From positions 1-21,211 of the forward strand of contig JAEZIT010000021.1 in NCBI GenBank assembly GCA_023436495.1: a DNA stretch of 21,211 bases, read 5' to 3'. This document shows, piece after piece, positions 14,467 through 21,211 of this stretch (the first letter of the stretch is position 1; each line of letters opens with the position of its first letter). The DNA is from Acidobacteriota bacterium. Lineage in GTDB: Bacteria; Acidobacteriota; Blastocatellia; Pyrinomonadales; Pyrinomonadaceae. The translations under genes were made by a program, and so were the position numbers. The notes under the pieces are model-generated. The model did no database searches and was not told where the DNA came from. It saw nothing but the letters and a program-made list of their open reading frames with translations.

Positions 14467-14652
14467 TTATTTCGATGATTTCTTGCGACCGGAGCCGCTC
14501 TTTTTGCCGCCGCCGTCCTGTTTGTTGACGGTTGCCCAAGCACGGCTTTCAGCTTCGTCTGTGGAAACGCCGCTTTTTTTATAGCCTTCTTCGATATGTT
14601 CGGCCTTGCGTTTCTGTTTGTCCGTGTATTTGTCTTTGTCTCCTCTCGGCAT
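14467..14652 (-). CDS. Small KGG-like stress protein (61 aa)
   Basis: The 61 residues are very hydrophilic and Lys/Gly/Ser-rich (MPRGDKDKYTDKQKRKAEHI, then a C-terminal GGGKKSGSGRKK tail). Close relatives in many bacteria are commonly labelled 'plasmid stabilization protein', a name without clear functional support. I read it as a small, probably disordered or helical stress-associated protein, in keeping with the SDR gene 79 bp downstream. A perfect AAGGAGG ribosome binding site overlaps the stop codon of the preceding small gene, 12 nt before the ATG. I do not infer toxin-antitoxin function. Confidence 0.8.
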   Translation of the reverse strand: MPRGDKDKYTDKQKRKAEHIEEGYKKSGVSTDEAESRAWATVNKQDGGGKKSGSGRKKSSK

Positions 14653-14669
14653 GATCTTGTAAAACCTCC

Positions 14670-14891
14670 TTAGATTATGCTCGTGGGCCTTGCGGCACGC
14701 GTCATTTGTGAACGGAAATATATGCCTCTGGCCCTGTCATAAAAAGCCCTCGGCCTTTCCGGAGCGTCTGCCGCCGGCGAATTTCTTCTGATGATCACTT
14801 CAGTGTTTTCCTGTTCAACCGCTTGTTCGTCTGCTGCTCCTGCTGCAATTCCGAATACCGTGTCTGCATCTAAAAATAAACCTTGAATCAT
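14670..14891 (-). CDS. Hypothetical protein of 73 aa
   Basis: I do not recognise this family. The reading frame has a strong GGGGAGT ribosome binding site 5 nt before its ATG, and its stop sits inside the ribosome binding site of the next gene; both favour a real gene. The N-terminal third is acidic and small-residue-rich (DADTVFGIAAGAADEQAVEQ) and the C-terminal half is Arg-rich (RRNSPAADAPERPRAFYDRA). There is no signal peptide, membrane helix or Cys pair. As first gene of the three-gene stress-type cluster it may share its regulation. It lies back to back with phoH across a 173-bp gap. Confidence 0.6.
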   Translation of the reverse strand: MIQGLFLDADTVFGIAAGAADEQAVEQENTEVIIRRNSPAADAPERPRAFYDRARGIYFRSQMTRAARPTSII

Positions 14892-15064
14892 TACTACTCC
14901 CCTTGAAATGTTTTAGTACAGTTGCTGCAACGTGGTATTATGTCGTGCAATAGGCGTGCCATTGCGTAGACGTGAACAGTTTCCGCGATCACGTTGACAG
15001 CCATAAAGGCTTTTAGTAGCCTACTTTCATAACGCTTATATTAGATTCTCGGGACACATTTAAT

Positions 15065-16033
15065 TTGAGCACACTTAAAAAACTCGAACTTCCGCCTCAA
15101 GGCCTGAACACTCTGTTCGGCGTACAAGATCAAAACATCAAATACCTCGAATCGCTGCTCGACGTGAATATCGGAGCACGCGGGAACGAACTGCTGATCG
15201 ACGGCGACGATCGCGACATCAGTACGGTCGAGCAGATCCTGCGGGATTTTGCGGACTTGTTTGATGAAGGGAATAGCTTCAGCGATAAGGAACTTCGCGA
15301 TGCCTTCAAACAGATAGCCGAGGACCGTGCATATAGCCTGAAGGATTACTTTTTGAAAGCGAGATTTAACCCGTCGGGCAAGAAGCAGGTTGCACCGAAG
15401 ACCGCCAATCAACGTAAATACCTCGACGCGATCGCGGACCGCGACCTCGTGTTCGGCATCGGCGTCGCGGGTACGGGAAAGAGCTTTCTGGCAGTGGCGA
15501 TGGCGGTTGATGCACTATTCAAGAAGCAGGTCAGCCGCATTATCCTTACCCGGCCCGCGGTCGAGGCCGGCGAGCGGCTCGGCTTTCTGCCGGGCGATCT
15601 GCAGGAGAAGGTCGATCCTTATCTTCGGCCCCTGTACGACGCGCTTTTCGATCTGGTCGATGCCGAAAAGGTGACGAAGATGCTGGAAAAGCGCATTATC
15701 GAGATCGCTCCGCTTGCCTTCATGCGTGGGCGAACGCTGTCGGACGCCTTCATCATCCTTGATGAAGCGCAAAACACCACGAGCGAGCAGATGAAGATGT
15801 TTCTAACGCGTATCGGCTTCGGCTCAAAGGCGGTGGTCACGGGCGACAAGACCCAGATCGACCTGCCCCGCGGCCAGAAAAGCGGCCTCAAAGAAGCCGA
15901 ACAGGTACTCGCCAATCTCGAAGGTATCGAATTCGTCTACTTTGGCGAAAAGGACGTCGTCAGGCATAAGCTCGTTCAGATGATCGTCAAGGCATATGAG
16001 GCCCACACGACAGGCGATGGGCGCAGCGAATAG
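15065..16033 (+). CDS. phoH: PhoH-like ATPase (PhoL/YbeZ type)
   Basis: This 322-aa cytoplasmic P-loop ATPase is linked in bacteria to RNA metabolism and ribosome maturation together with YbeY. An N-terminal KH-like segment (about 15-75) precedes the ATPase. Walker A is GVAGTGKS (133-140); LTRPAVEAGERLGFLPGD and the Walker B FIILDEAQNTT follow, then VVTGDKTQIDLP. The start is TTG 15065: there is no ATG in frame until far inside the domain, and TTG gives the expected N-terminus. A -10-like TATATT (15037-15042) would put the transcript start about 16 nt upstream. The gene is followed after 28 bp by ybeY, the conserved partner. Confidence 0.93.
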   Translation: MSTLKKLELPPQGLNTLFGVQDQNIKYLESLLDVNIGARGNELLIDGDDRDISTVEQILRDFADLFDEGNSFSDKELRDAFKQIAEDRAYSLKDYFLKARFNPSGKKQVAPKTANQRKYLDAIADRDLVFGIGVAGTGKSFLAVAMAVDALFKKQVSRIILTRPAVEAGERLGFLPGDLQEKVDPYLRPLYDALFDLVDAEKVTKMLEKRIIEIAPLAFMRGRTLSDAFIILDEAQNTTSEQMKMFLTRIGFGSKAVVTGDKTQIDLPRGQKSGLKEAEQVLANLEGIEFVYFGEKDVVRHKLVQMIVKAYEAHTTGDGRSE

Positions 16034-16061
16034 GTACAATTACGCCGCCGCACCATTCTGA

Positions 16062-16481
16062 ATGATCGTCAATCTCCAGCGAAAGGTTAAGATCGAGGCG
16101 AAGTCTTTCGATGCGTTTGTGGCGGCGCTTTCCGAAACGGTCGAAGAGGCGGGCGAAGGCACGTTTTCGGTGGCATTTGTCTCAGACCGGCGCATGAGGG
16201 AGCTGCATAAGTTCTTTCGCGGCAAGGATTCGACGACGGATGTGCTGTCATTTCCGCAGGAACCTGACGAATTCGAACCGGATAACAAAAACTTGGGCGA
16301 CATCGTAATTTCCGTCGAGCAGGCGGAAAAGCAGGCGGCAGAAAACGGCCTTTCGCTGGAAAGCGAGATAAAACAGTTGATCCTGCACGGCTTGCTGCAC
16401 TTGTGCGGTTACGACCACGAAACCGACGACGGCGAAATGAATGCCCGCGAACTCGAGCTCCGTGAAATACTAAATATTTGA
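16062..16481 (+). CDS. ybeY: Endoribonuclease YbeY (rRNA maturation)
   Basis: This 139-aa zinc-dependent protein is known to act in 16S rRNA 3'-end maturation and ribosome quality control. The zinc motif HGLLHLCGYDH is at 109-119 (His109, His113, His119) and is followed by the usual DDGEM. The upstream block KDSTTDVLSFPQ and GDIVIS are also family hallmarks. The length is slightly short but complete. It forms an operon with phoH (28-bp gap), the common arrangement. It converges with the prolyl oligopeptidase gene across a 98-bp GC-rich gap with hairpins. Confidence 0.95.
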   Translation: MIVNLQRKVKIEAKSFDAFVAALSETVEEAGEGTFSVAFVSDRRMRELHKFFRGKDSTTDVLSFPQEPDEFEPDNKNLGDIVISVEQAEKQAAENGLSLESEIKQLILHGLLHLCGYDHETDDGEMNARELELREILNI

Positions 16482-16519
16482 GGGGCGGTGAAGCGCGCCG
16501 ATGAGCCGTGCGAGAATGT

Positions 16520-16564
16520 GCCGCGGACCGGCGGGCCCGCGGCGTCGACGGACCAGCGGTCCGT
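16520..16564. repeat. Two GC-rich hairpins between convergent ybeY and prolyl oligopeptidase genes
   Basis: GCCGCGG (16520-16526) pairs with CCGCGGC (16537-16543). ACGGACC (16548-16554) pairs with GGTCCGT (16558-16564) around AGC. The second could end either transcript, although neither strand has a proper T-run. The first contains the 12-mer GCGGACCGGCGG (16523-16534), also found at 5359-5370. Confidence 0.5.
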
Positions 16565-16579
16565 TGTGGATTGTTCCGT

Positions 16580-18691
16580 TTATTCCATTTTGAGGTTCTT
16601 GAACAGGAACCCGTAGATGTCGGCCTGTTCTTCGATCACCTTGGCGGTGGGTTTACCGGCGCCGTGGCCGGCCTTGGTTTCGATGCGGATCAGGATCGGA
16701 GCATCGCCGGCTTGTGCTTCCTGCAGCGCGGCAGCGTATTTAAAGCTGTGAGCCGGAAATACACGGTCGTCGTGGTCGGCGGTGGTTACGAGCGTTGCAG
16801 GGTATTTCGTGCCCGGTTTTATGTTGTGATAGGGCGAATAGGCATGTAATGCCTTGAATTCTTCGGCATTGTCCGGCGAACCGTAATCGGACGTCCACGC
16901 CCAGCCGATCGTGAATTTGTGAAACCGCAGCATGTCCATGACGCCAACGGCCGGCAGAGCGGCGCCGAATAGCTCGGGACGCTGATTAAGGACCGCTCCG
17001 ACAAGCAGCCCGCCGTTCGAACCGCCCTGGATCGCAAGCTTCGACGGCTGTGTGTATTTATTGGCGACCAGCCATTCGGCCGCTCCGATGAAATCGTCGA
17101 AAACATTCTGTTTCTTAAGCCTAGTGCCGGCTTGGTGCCAGGCTTCGCCGTATTCGCTGCCGCCCCGGATGTTCGCCACAGCATAGACTCCGCCCATCTC
17201 CATCCAGACCAGACGCGAAACCGAAAATGAAGGGGACACCGGCACGTTGAAACCGCCATAACCGTAAAGCAATGTCGGGTTTGTACCGTCAAGCGTGATG
17301 CCTTTCTTCGCGACGATGAACATAGGGACCTTTGTTCCGTCCTTACTCGAATAGAAGACTTGTTTTACTTCGAATTTTGCAGGATCAAACGCGACCTTCG
17401 ATTGGCGGAAAACCTCGCTTTTGCCGGTCTTCATATCGTAACGATAGATCGTCGGTGCCGCGTTAAAACTGGAATAAGAATAGAACGCTTCGGTGTCACT
17501 TTGTTTACCGCCAAAACCGCCGGCGGTGCCTATGCCGGGAAGTTCTACGTTGCGGACGAGTTTGCCGTCCAGTCCGAAAATGCGGACCTGCGAGTAGGCG
17601 TCCTTCAAATAATTGACCGCGAACTGGTTATTGACGATGGATACGCTGTCGATCGTCTCAGCGGCTTCGGGAACGACATCGCGCCATTTTCGATCGGCTT
17701 CTGAAACATCAACCGATACGACCTTGCCCAGCGGAGCATTCAGGTCGGTCTTGAAATAGAAGACAGGGCCGACGTTGCCGAGAAACGTGTATTCCGCGAC
17801 GAACTTATCGACCAGCGGCGCCACGGCCGCATCCTTTTTCGTCAGGTCCTTGTAATAAAACTGGTTCTTCGGTGAAGTACCTTTCCAAACGTTCAATGCC
17901 AGCCATTTGCCGTCTTCGCTGACCGATGCTCCAATGCCCAGGGTCTTGTCGTCAGGCCTTTCATAGATCAGGACGTCCTCGGACTGCGGCGTTCCGATCA
18001 CGTGGTAATAGAGCTTCTGGTCGTAATTCTCGGCGGAGAGTTTCGATTTTTCATCGGCGGCCGGATAACGCGAGTAGAAAACGCCCTTGTTATCAGCGGA
18101 CCACGAAGCGGAAGAGAATTTTATATTTCTCAGTACGTCCGGCAGATCTTTCCCGGTCGCGATGTCGCGAAACCGCCATTCCTGCCAATCCGAACCCGAA
18201 GCCGCCGTGCCGTACGCAAGCGTTTTCCCGTCGCGGCTGATGTCGAGGCCGGTCAGAGCCACCGTTCCGTCAGCGGCGAGAGTGTTCGGGTCGAGCAGAA
18301 CGCGTCCTTTGTCCGTCAGCGAATCCGCCGTGTAGAGGACCGATTGATTCTGCAGGCCGTCGTTCTTGAAATAGAAATATTTGCCGCCTTCCTTAAACGG
18401 AGCTGAATATTTTTCGTAGTTCCAGAGCTCAGTAAGGCGTGATTTGAACTTCGCCCGCTGAGGGATGTCGTTAAGGTAGGAATCAGTGAGTTTATTCTCC
18501 GCTTCGATCCACTCCTTGATCTCGGCTGAATTATCGTCTTCCATCCACCTGTACGGGTCGGCGACCTTGGTGCCGTGATAATCATCCGTGTGGTCCACTT
18601 TCCTCGGTTTTGGATACTGGAATCCGGTTTGGGCGGGAACGATAGAGCTTAATAAGGCCATAGCGAGCAAAAAGACAAATCCTTTAAACAT
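16580..18691 (-). CDS. Prolyl oligopeptidase, S9A family, exported
   Basis: This 703-aa serine peptidase cleaves peptides after proline. An N-terminal signal peptide (MFKGFVFLLAMALLSSIVPA, cleavage near AQT) indicates export to the periplasm. The region of about 25-430 is the beta-propeller, beginning with YPKPRKVDHTDDYHG and ADPYRWMED, both hallmark blocks. The C-terminal alpha/beta-hydrolase holds the triad: Ser558 in GGSNGG, Asp641 in DHDDRV and His676 in AGHGAGKPTAKVIEE. The length fits the family. A GAGGTG ribosome binding site precedes the ATG, and its own promoter with a perfect -10 box lies upstream. The gene appears intact and is transcribed alone or after the GGDEF-EAL gene 83 bp upstream in the same direction. 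Confidence 0.95.
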   Translation of the reverse strand: MFKGFVFLLAMALLSSIVPAQTGFQYPKPRKVDHTDDYHGTKVADPYRWMEDDNSAEIKEWIEAENKLTDSYLNDIPQRAKFKSRLTELWNYEKYSAPFKEGGKYFYFKNDGLQNQSVLYTADSLTDKGRVLLDPNTLAADGTVALTGLDISRDGKTLAYGTAASGSDWQEWRFRDIATGKDLPDVLRNIKFSSASWSADNKGVFYSRYPAADEKSKLSAENYDQKLYYHVIGTPQSEDVLIYERPDDKTLGIGASVSEDGKWLALNVWKGTSPKNQFYYKDLTKKDAAVAPLVDKFVAEYTFLGNVGPVFYFKTDLNAPLGKVVSVDVSEADRKWRDVVPEAAETIDSVSIVNNQFAVNYLKDAYSQVRIFGLDGKLVRNVELPGIGTAGGFGGKQSDTEAFYSYSSFNAAPTIYRYDMKTGKSEVFRQSKVAFDPAKFEVKQVFYSSKDGTKVPMFIVAKKGITLDGTNPTLLYGYGGFNVPVSPSFSVSRLVWMEMGGVYAVANIRGGSEYGEAWHQAGTRLKKQNVFDDFIGAAEWLVANKYTQPSKLAIQGGSNGGLLVGAVLNQRPELFGAALPAVGVMDMLRFHKFTIGWAWTSDYGSPDNAEEFKALHAYSPYHNIKPGTKYPATLVTTADHDDRVFPAHSFKYAAALQEAQAGDAPILIRIETKAGHGAGKPTAKVIEEQADIYGFLFKNLKME

Positions 18692-18706
18692 AAAAACGCA
18701 CCTCAG

Positions 18707-18729
18707 AATTTATAGGGTTTCCCTAAATT
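18707..18729. promoter_or_regulatory. Inverted repeat overlapping the prolyl oligopeptidase promoter
   Basis: TAGGG (18713-18717) and CCCTA (18721-18725) with a TTT centre are extended by AATT on both sides, with a 2-nt bulge. The repeat covers the predicted transcription start (about 18720) and touches the -10 box, a typical operator position. It might instead be a weak hairpin at the end of the upstream transcript. Confidence 0.4.
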
Positions 18730-18756
18730 ATAAGGTGCGACAGTATGTTACGGCAA
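18727..18756 (-). promoter_or_regulatory. Sigma70-type promoter of the prolyl oligopeptidase gene
   Basis: On the minus strand TTGCCG (18756-18751, 4 of 6) is followed after 18 bp by a perfect TATAAT (18732-18727). Expected start is near 18720, about 29 nt before the ATG. Confidence 0.7.
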
Positions 18757-18774
18757 ACACTCGTCCGCCACGAG

Positions 18775-21012
18775 CTAGAACACAGGAAGGTTGTTGTCGG
18801 CGGCGTTCTGCACAACGGCCGACGAGCCGCTGTGGGGAAGCCGGAACCAGTTCGGATGCTGATACAGCATGCGTTCGGCTTCGACCTTTGGCTTGGGCTT
18901 GGAAAGCAGGAAGCCCTGGCCGTAATCGCAGCCGAGGTTCTTCAGCACTGAAAGCTGGCTGTCGGTTTCGATGCCTTCGGCGATCACGCGCATTTTCAGG
19001 TTCTTGGCCAGGGAAATGATGGTCTGGAGGATCTCAGAGTTCTCGCCATGCTCTCCGACCGAATATACGAACGAACGGTCGATCTTGAGCGTATCGAAAG
19101 GCAGTCTGTGCAGATAGCTCAGCGATGAATAGCCGGTCCCAAAATCGTCGATGCTGAGCTTGACTCCGATCTGTTTTAGCCGCTGAAGGACATTTACTGT
19201 ATGTTCAGCGTTTTCCATCGCGGTGCTTTCGGTTATTTCTAGCTTCAGTGAACGAGCGTCAAGCTGTGAGCTTTCCAACGCGTTCTCGACGTCTTCGACC
19301 AGGTCTCCGTGCGACAAATGTTTGCCGGAAATATTTACGCTAACGACAAGTTTTTTATACGCGGGAGAGATCTTCTTCCATTCGACGATCTGGCGTGTGG
19401 TCTCGTTCAAGATCCAGGAGGTGATCGGGATGATAAGGCCGCATTCTTCCGCGATCGGTATGAACTTGTTCGGCGGTATTAGCCCGAACTCGCTGTGATG
19501 CCAACGCGTCAGCGCTTCAAAACCGACGAGCGTTCCATGCTCCAGAGAGATCACCGGCTGATAAACGATGGACAGTTCGCCGCGGTCGAGCGCATGTCTA
19601 AGATCGGTTTCAAATCGAACGTGTTCGAGGAAGCGAGCACGCAATTCCTTGGTGAATACTGCAACCCCGCTGTTCTTTTCCTTCGCGTAGTGCATCGCGA
19701 TATCGGCGTCGCGAAGGACCTCCTCAGGGGTGTTGTATTCCGTATCGCACGGGGCGATGCCGACGTTGACGCTGATCGAAATTCGGTTGCCGCTGAGCGA
19801 AAATGGCTGCTCGATCGTTTCGCAGATGCGCCGCGCGACCTTTTGTGCTTTGCCGACCGTGCTGAGGCCGCGAAGAATGATCGCGAACTCATCGCCGCCG
19901 ATACGGGCGACGGTGTCGGTCGGGTTCAGCATCTTGATGAAACGTTTCGCTGCGATCATCAGGACCTTGTCGCCGATTGTATGCCCGAGGCTGTCGTTTA
20001 CGTTCTTGAATTTTCTGATGTCGAGGAATAGTACGTGAAAGGTCGAGGTAGGTTCGTCTTTGTATTCGTTTATCAGGACCCGAAGGAAGTCACCGAACTG
20101 TTTTCGATTCGCAAGATTCGTCAGCGAATCGTGCATGGCGGCGTATTGGAAGTCTCGTTCGCTCTTCCGAAGTGCGGCATTCGCCTTTTCCTCTTTATCA
20201 AGTGACCGCTTTAGCTGTTCGGCGTGTTTTTCCGCTTCGAGACGGCGGACACGTTCGGTCTCGGCCTTTTGTTTTTCGGCTTCTTCGACCTGATCGATGG
20301 CTACGTTGATCTCGCCGACCGATTGCCTGTACGTCAGGTACGCGACCGCAAGAGCCAGGAAGGCAAGGCCCGTCGTAATGTAATCAGCAAAATTGATTAC
20401 CTTATAAATAATACCGGCAACACCTGCTCCGACAATGAGTGAGAACGAGCTGAAGAAATAGTGCTTCTTCCAGGTAGACCAAAGCGGAGCATTATCCTTT
20501 AAAGACTGGATAATCGCACCGAGCACCGTCGTTGCAATGAACTGGGTAATCGTGAGTATGCCGAGTGCGTAGATCAGTTTGCGTGTGCTGTCGATACCGA
20601 CGCCGTGCGTTACGAACGGCAGCATGGACCACACGACATAAGTCACCGCGGTGGCGGTCGCAGCGATAAATGTGTTTGCCGCGATCATATACCGGCCGAA
20701 CACCATGTCGTTCTTCGACTTCAGGTAATAACAGGTGGCGAACATATCCACCGTTGCCAATACGATCGCAGCCTCGCCCCCGTATAAAAGGAAACAGAGG
20801 AAGACAGCGGCATCGGAAAAGCTTACTGAGAATTTAGAACGCGGAAGAACAAGATTGAGGCTGGGTGCAATGGCAAGTGAAAATACGAAAAGAACTATAT
20901 AGCCGATCCCAAGCTCGTCAAAGGGCAGACGGACCACCGCGATGCCGAAACACACGGCACCTAAAGCGATAACTATTGCCTTGTAATAGTCAGAGATCCT
21001 CTGCTTATTCAT
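18775..21012 (-). CDS. Membrane-bound GGDEF-EAL protein (cyclic di-GMP turnover)
   Basis: This 745-aa protein has an N-terminal membrane sensor region of about six or more hydrophobic segments (10-225; a MASE-like type I cannot name with certainty), a charged coiled-coil linker (about 233-285, rich in E, K and R), then GGDEF (about 290-455) and EAL (about 470-715). The cyclase site GGDEF is intact (372-376), and the EAL site has E499-A500-L501, NISGKHLS, EITEST, DDFGTGYSSLSYL (622-634) and KIDRSFV. Both activities are therefore possible. The RxxD inhibitory site is not conserved (N363 replaces Arg, D366 present), so product inhibition is unlikely. The signal sensed is unknown. A GTTTAA/TTAAAC inverted repeat lies 68 bp upstream. 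The c-di-GMP direction cannot be decided from sequence. Confidence 0.94.
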   Translation of the reverse strand: MNKQRISDYYKAIVIALGAVCFGIAVVRLPFDELGIGYIVLFVFSLAIAPSLNLVLPRSKFSVSFSDAAVFLCFLLYGGEAAIVLATVDMFATCYYLKSKNDMVFGRYMIAANTFIAATATAVTYVVWSMLPFVTHGVGIDSTRKLIYALGILTITQFIATTVLGAIIQSLKDNAPLWSTWKKHYFFSSFSLIVGAGVAGIIYKVINFADYITTGLAFLALAVAYLTYRQSVGEINVAIDQVEEAEKQKAETERVRRLEAEKHAEQLKRSLDKEEKANAALRKSERDFQYAAMHDSLTNLANRKQFGDFLRVLINEYKDEPTSTFHVLFLDIRKFKNVNDSLGHTIGDKVLMIAAKRFIKMLNPTDTVARIGGDEFAIILRGLSTVGKAQKVARRICETIEQPFSLSGNRISISVNVGIAPCDTEYNTPEEVLRDADIAMHYAKEKNSGVAVFTKELRARFLEHVRFETDLRHALDRGELSIVYQPVISLEHGTLVGFEALTRWHHSEFGLIPPNKFIPIAEECGLIIPITSWILNETTRQIVEWKKISPAYKKLVVSVNISGKHLSHGDLVEDVENALESSQLDARSLKLEITESTAMENAEHTVNVLQRLKQIGVKLSIDDFGTGYSSLSYLHRLPFDTLKIDRSFVYSVGEHGENSEILQTIISLAKNLKMRVIAEGIETDSQLSVLKNLGCDYGQGFLLSKPKPKVEAERMLYQHPNWFRLPHSGSSAVVQNAADNNLPVF

Positions 21013-21079
21013 ATTTGGAACTGTACCGTTTAGGGGTGCAGATAAGAGAAAGGCACGCGATTGACCAACCGCAGAAAAA

Positions 21080-21095
21080 GTTTAACACGTTAAAC
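21080..21095. promoter_or_regulatory. Operator-like inverted repeat upstream of the GGDEF-EAL gene
   Basis: GTTTAA (21080-21085) and TTAAAC (21090-21095) are perfect arms around CACG, 68 bp before the ATG in the promoter region. On the minus strand a weak promoter (TTGGTC, 17 bp, TTATCT) would lie just downstream of it. A regulator site is plausible; no specific regulator is proposed. Confidence 0.4.
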
Positions 21096-21211
21096 CGTAA
21101 AAAGCCAAGTAAAATCGTTGCTTAAAAAAATAATGTATACCAGATTACCAAATTGTTCTGTATAGCGGATATCCACAGGGGGTAAGTATTGCATAAAAGG
21201 GGGGTTACAGG

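Noticed and set aside
14467..14652. Toxin-antitoxin or plasmid maintenance function for the 61-aa protein
   Set aside because: The common database label 'plasmid stabilization protein' is not backed by the sequence: there is no toxin fold, no partner gene of that kind, and its context is a stress-type cluster.
14994..15022. TTGACA as the -35 box of a phoH promoter
   Set aside because: No acceptable -10 box is found 16-19 bp downstream; the better -10-like sequence at 15037 does not fit its spacing.
21170..21185. DnaA-box-like ATATCCACA beside AT-rich sequence, suggesting an origin
   Set aside because: Only one near-match is present, no cluster of boxes and no dnaA or dnaN nearby.

Overview
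The window reads as ordinary chromosomal DNA from a moderately GC-rich, Gram-negative-type bacterium. I infer Acidobacteriota, class Blastocatellia (Pyrinomonadaceae-like). The grounds are the overall protein style, a secreted protein ending in a carboxypeptidase-regulatory-like domain, an S9A prolyl oligopeptidase with a signal peptide, a PIG-L-type C-terminal fragment, and an atpD-atpC pair standing apart from the other ATP synthase genes. No rRNA, tRNA, CRISPR array, phage or transposase gene was seen.

Layout, left to right. (1) 1-270: 3' end of a PIG-L-deacetylase-like gene, followed by a terminator. (2) 331-1815: argH. (3) 1823-3758: an aromatic amino acid operon. It has a consensus-like sigma70 promoter, a 26-codon leader peptide with a Phe/Tyr run (FFYFYF), an antiterminator segment that can pair with the 5' arm of a 15-bp GNRA-capped terminator, and then chorismate mutase, prephenate dehydratase without its ACT domain, and DAHP synthase without its N-terminal regulatory domain. 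(4) 3806-4633: a six-TM voltage-gated-type K+ channel ending in a zinc ribbon. (5) 9732 down to 4643, minus strand: zwf, pgl, a CNNM/HlyC-family CBS protein, a 1-Cys peroxiredoxin with its own promoter, and a biotin carrier protein. (6) 9733-10204: a gene-free AT-rich stretch, then a secreted two-domain protein (10205-11206). (7) 11400-13411: atpD and atpC, with a bidirectional terminator. (8) 14891 down to 13464, minus strand: an unknown 73-aa protein, a 61-aa KGG-like small protein and an SDR oxidoreductase resembling general stress protein 39. (9) 15065-16481: phoH and ybeY. (10) 18691 down to 16580: prolyl oligopeptidase. (11) 21012 down to 18775: a membrane GGDEF-EAL protein.

The most noteworthy element is the Phe/Tyr attenuator at 1823-2025. 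The leader peptide, the antiterminator and the terminator can all be read directly from the sequence and fit one another. The enzymes they precede lack the domains that usually carry allosteric feedback. A coherent reading is that this organism controls entry into the shikimate pathway and the Phe branch mainly by ribosome-mediated transcription attenuation. The zwf-pgl-peroxiredoxin run could link NADPH supply with peroxide removal, but that is inference from gene order alone.
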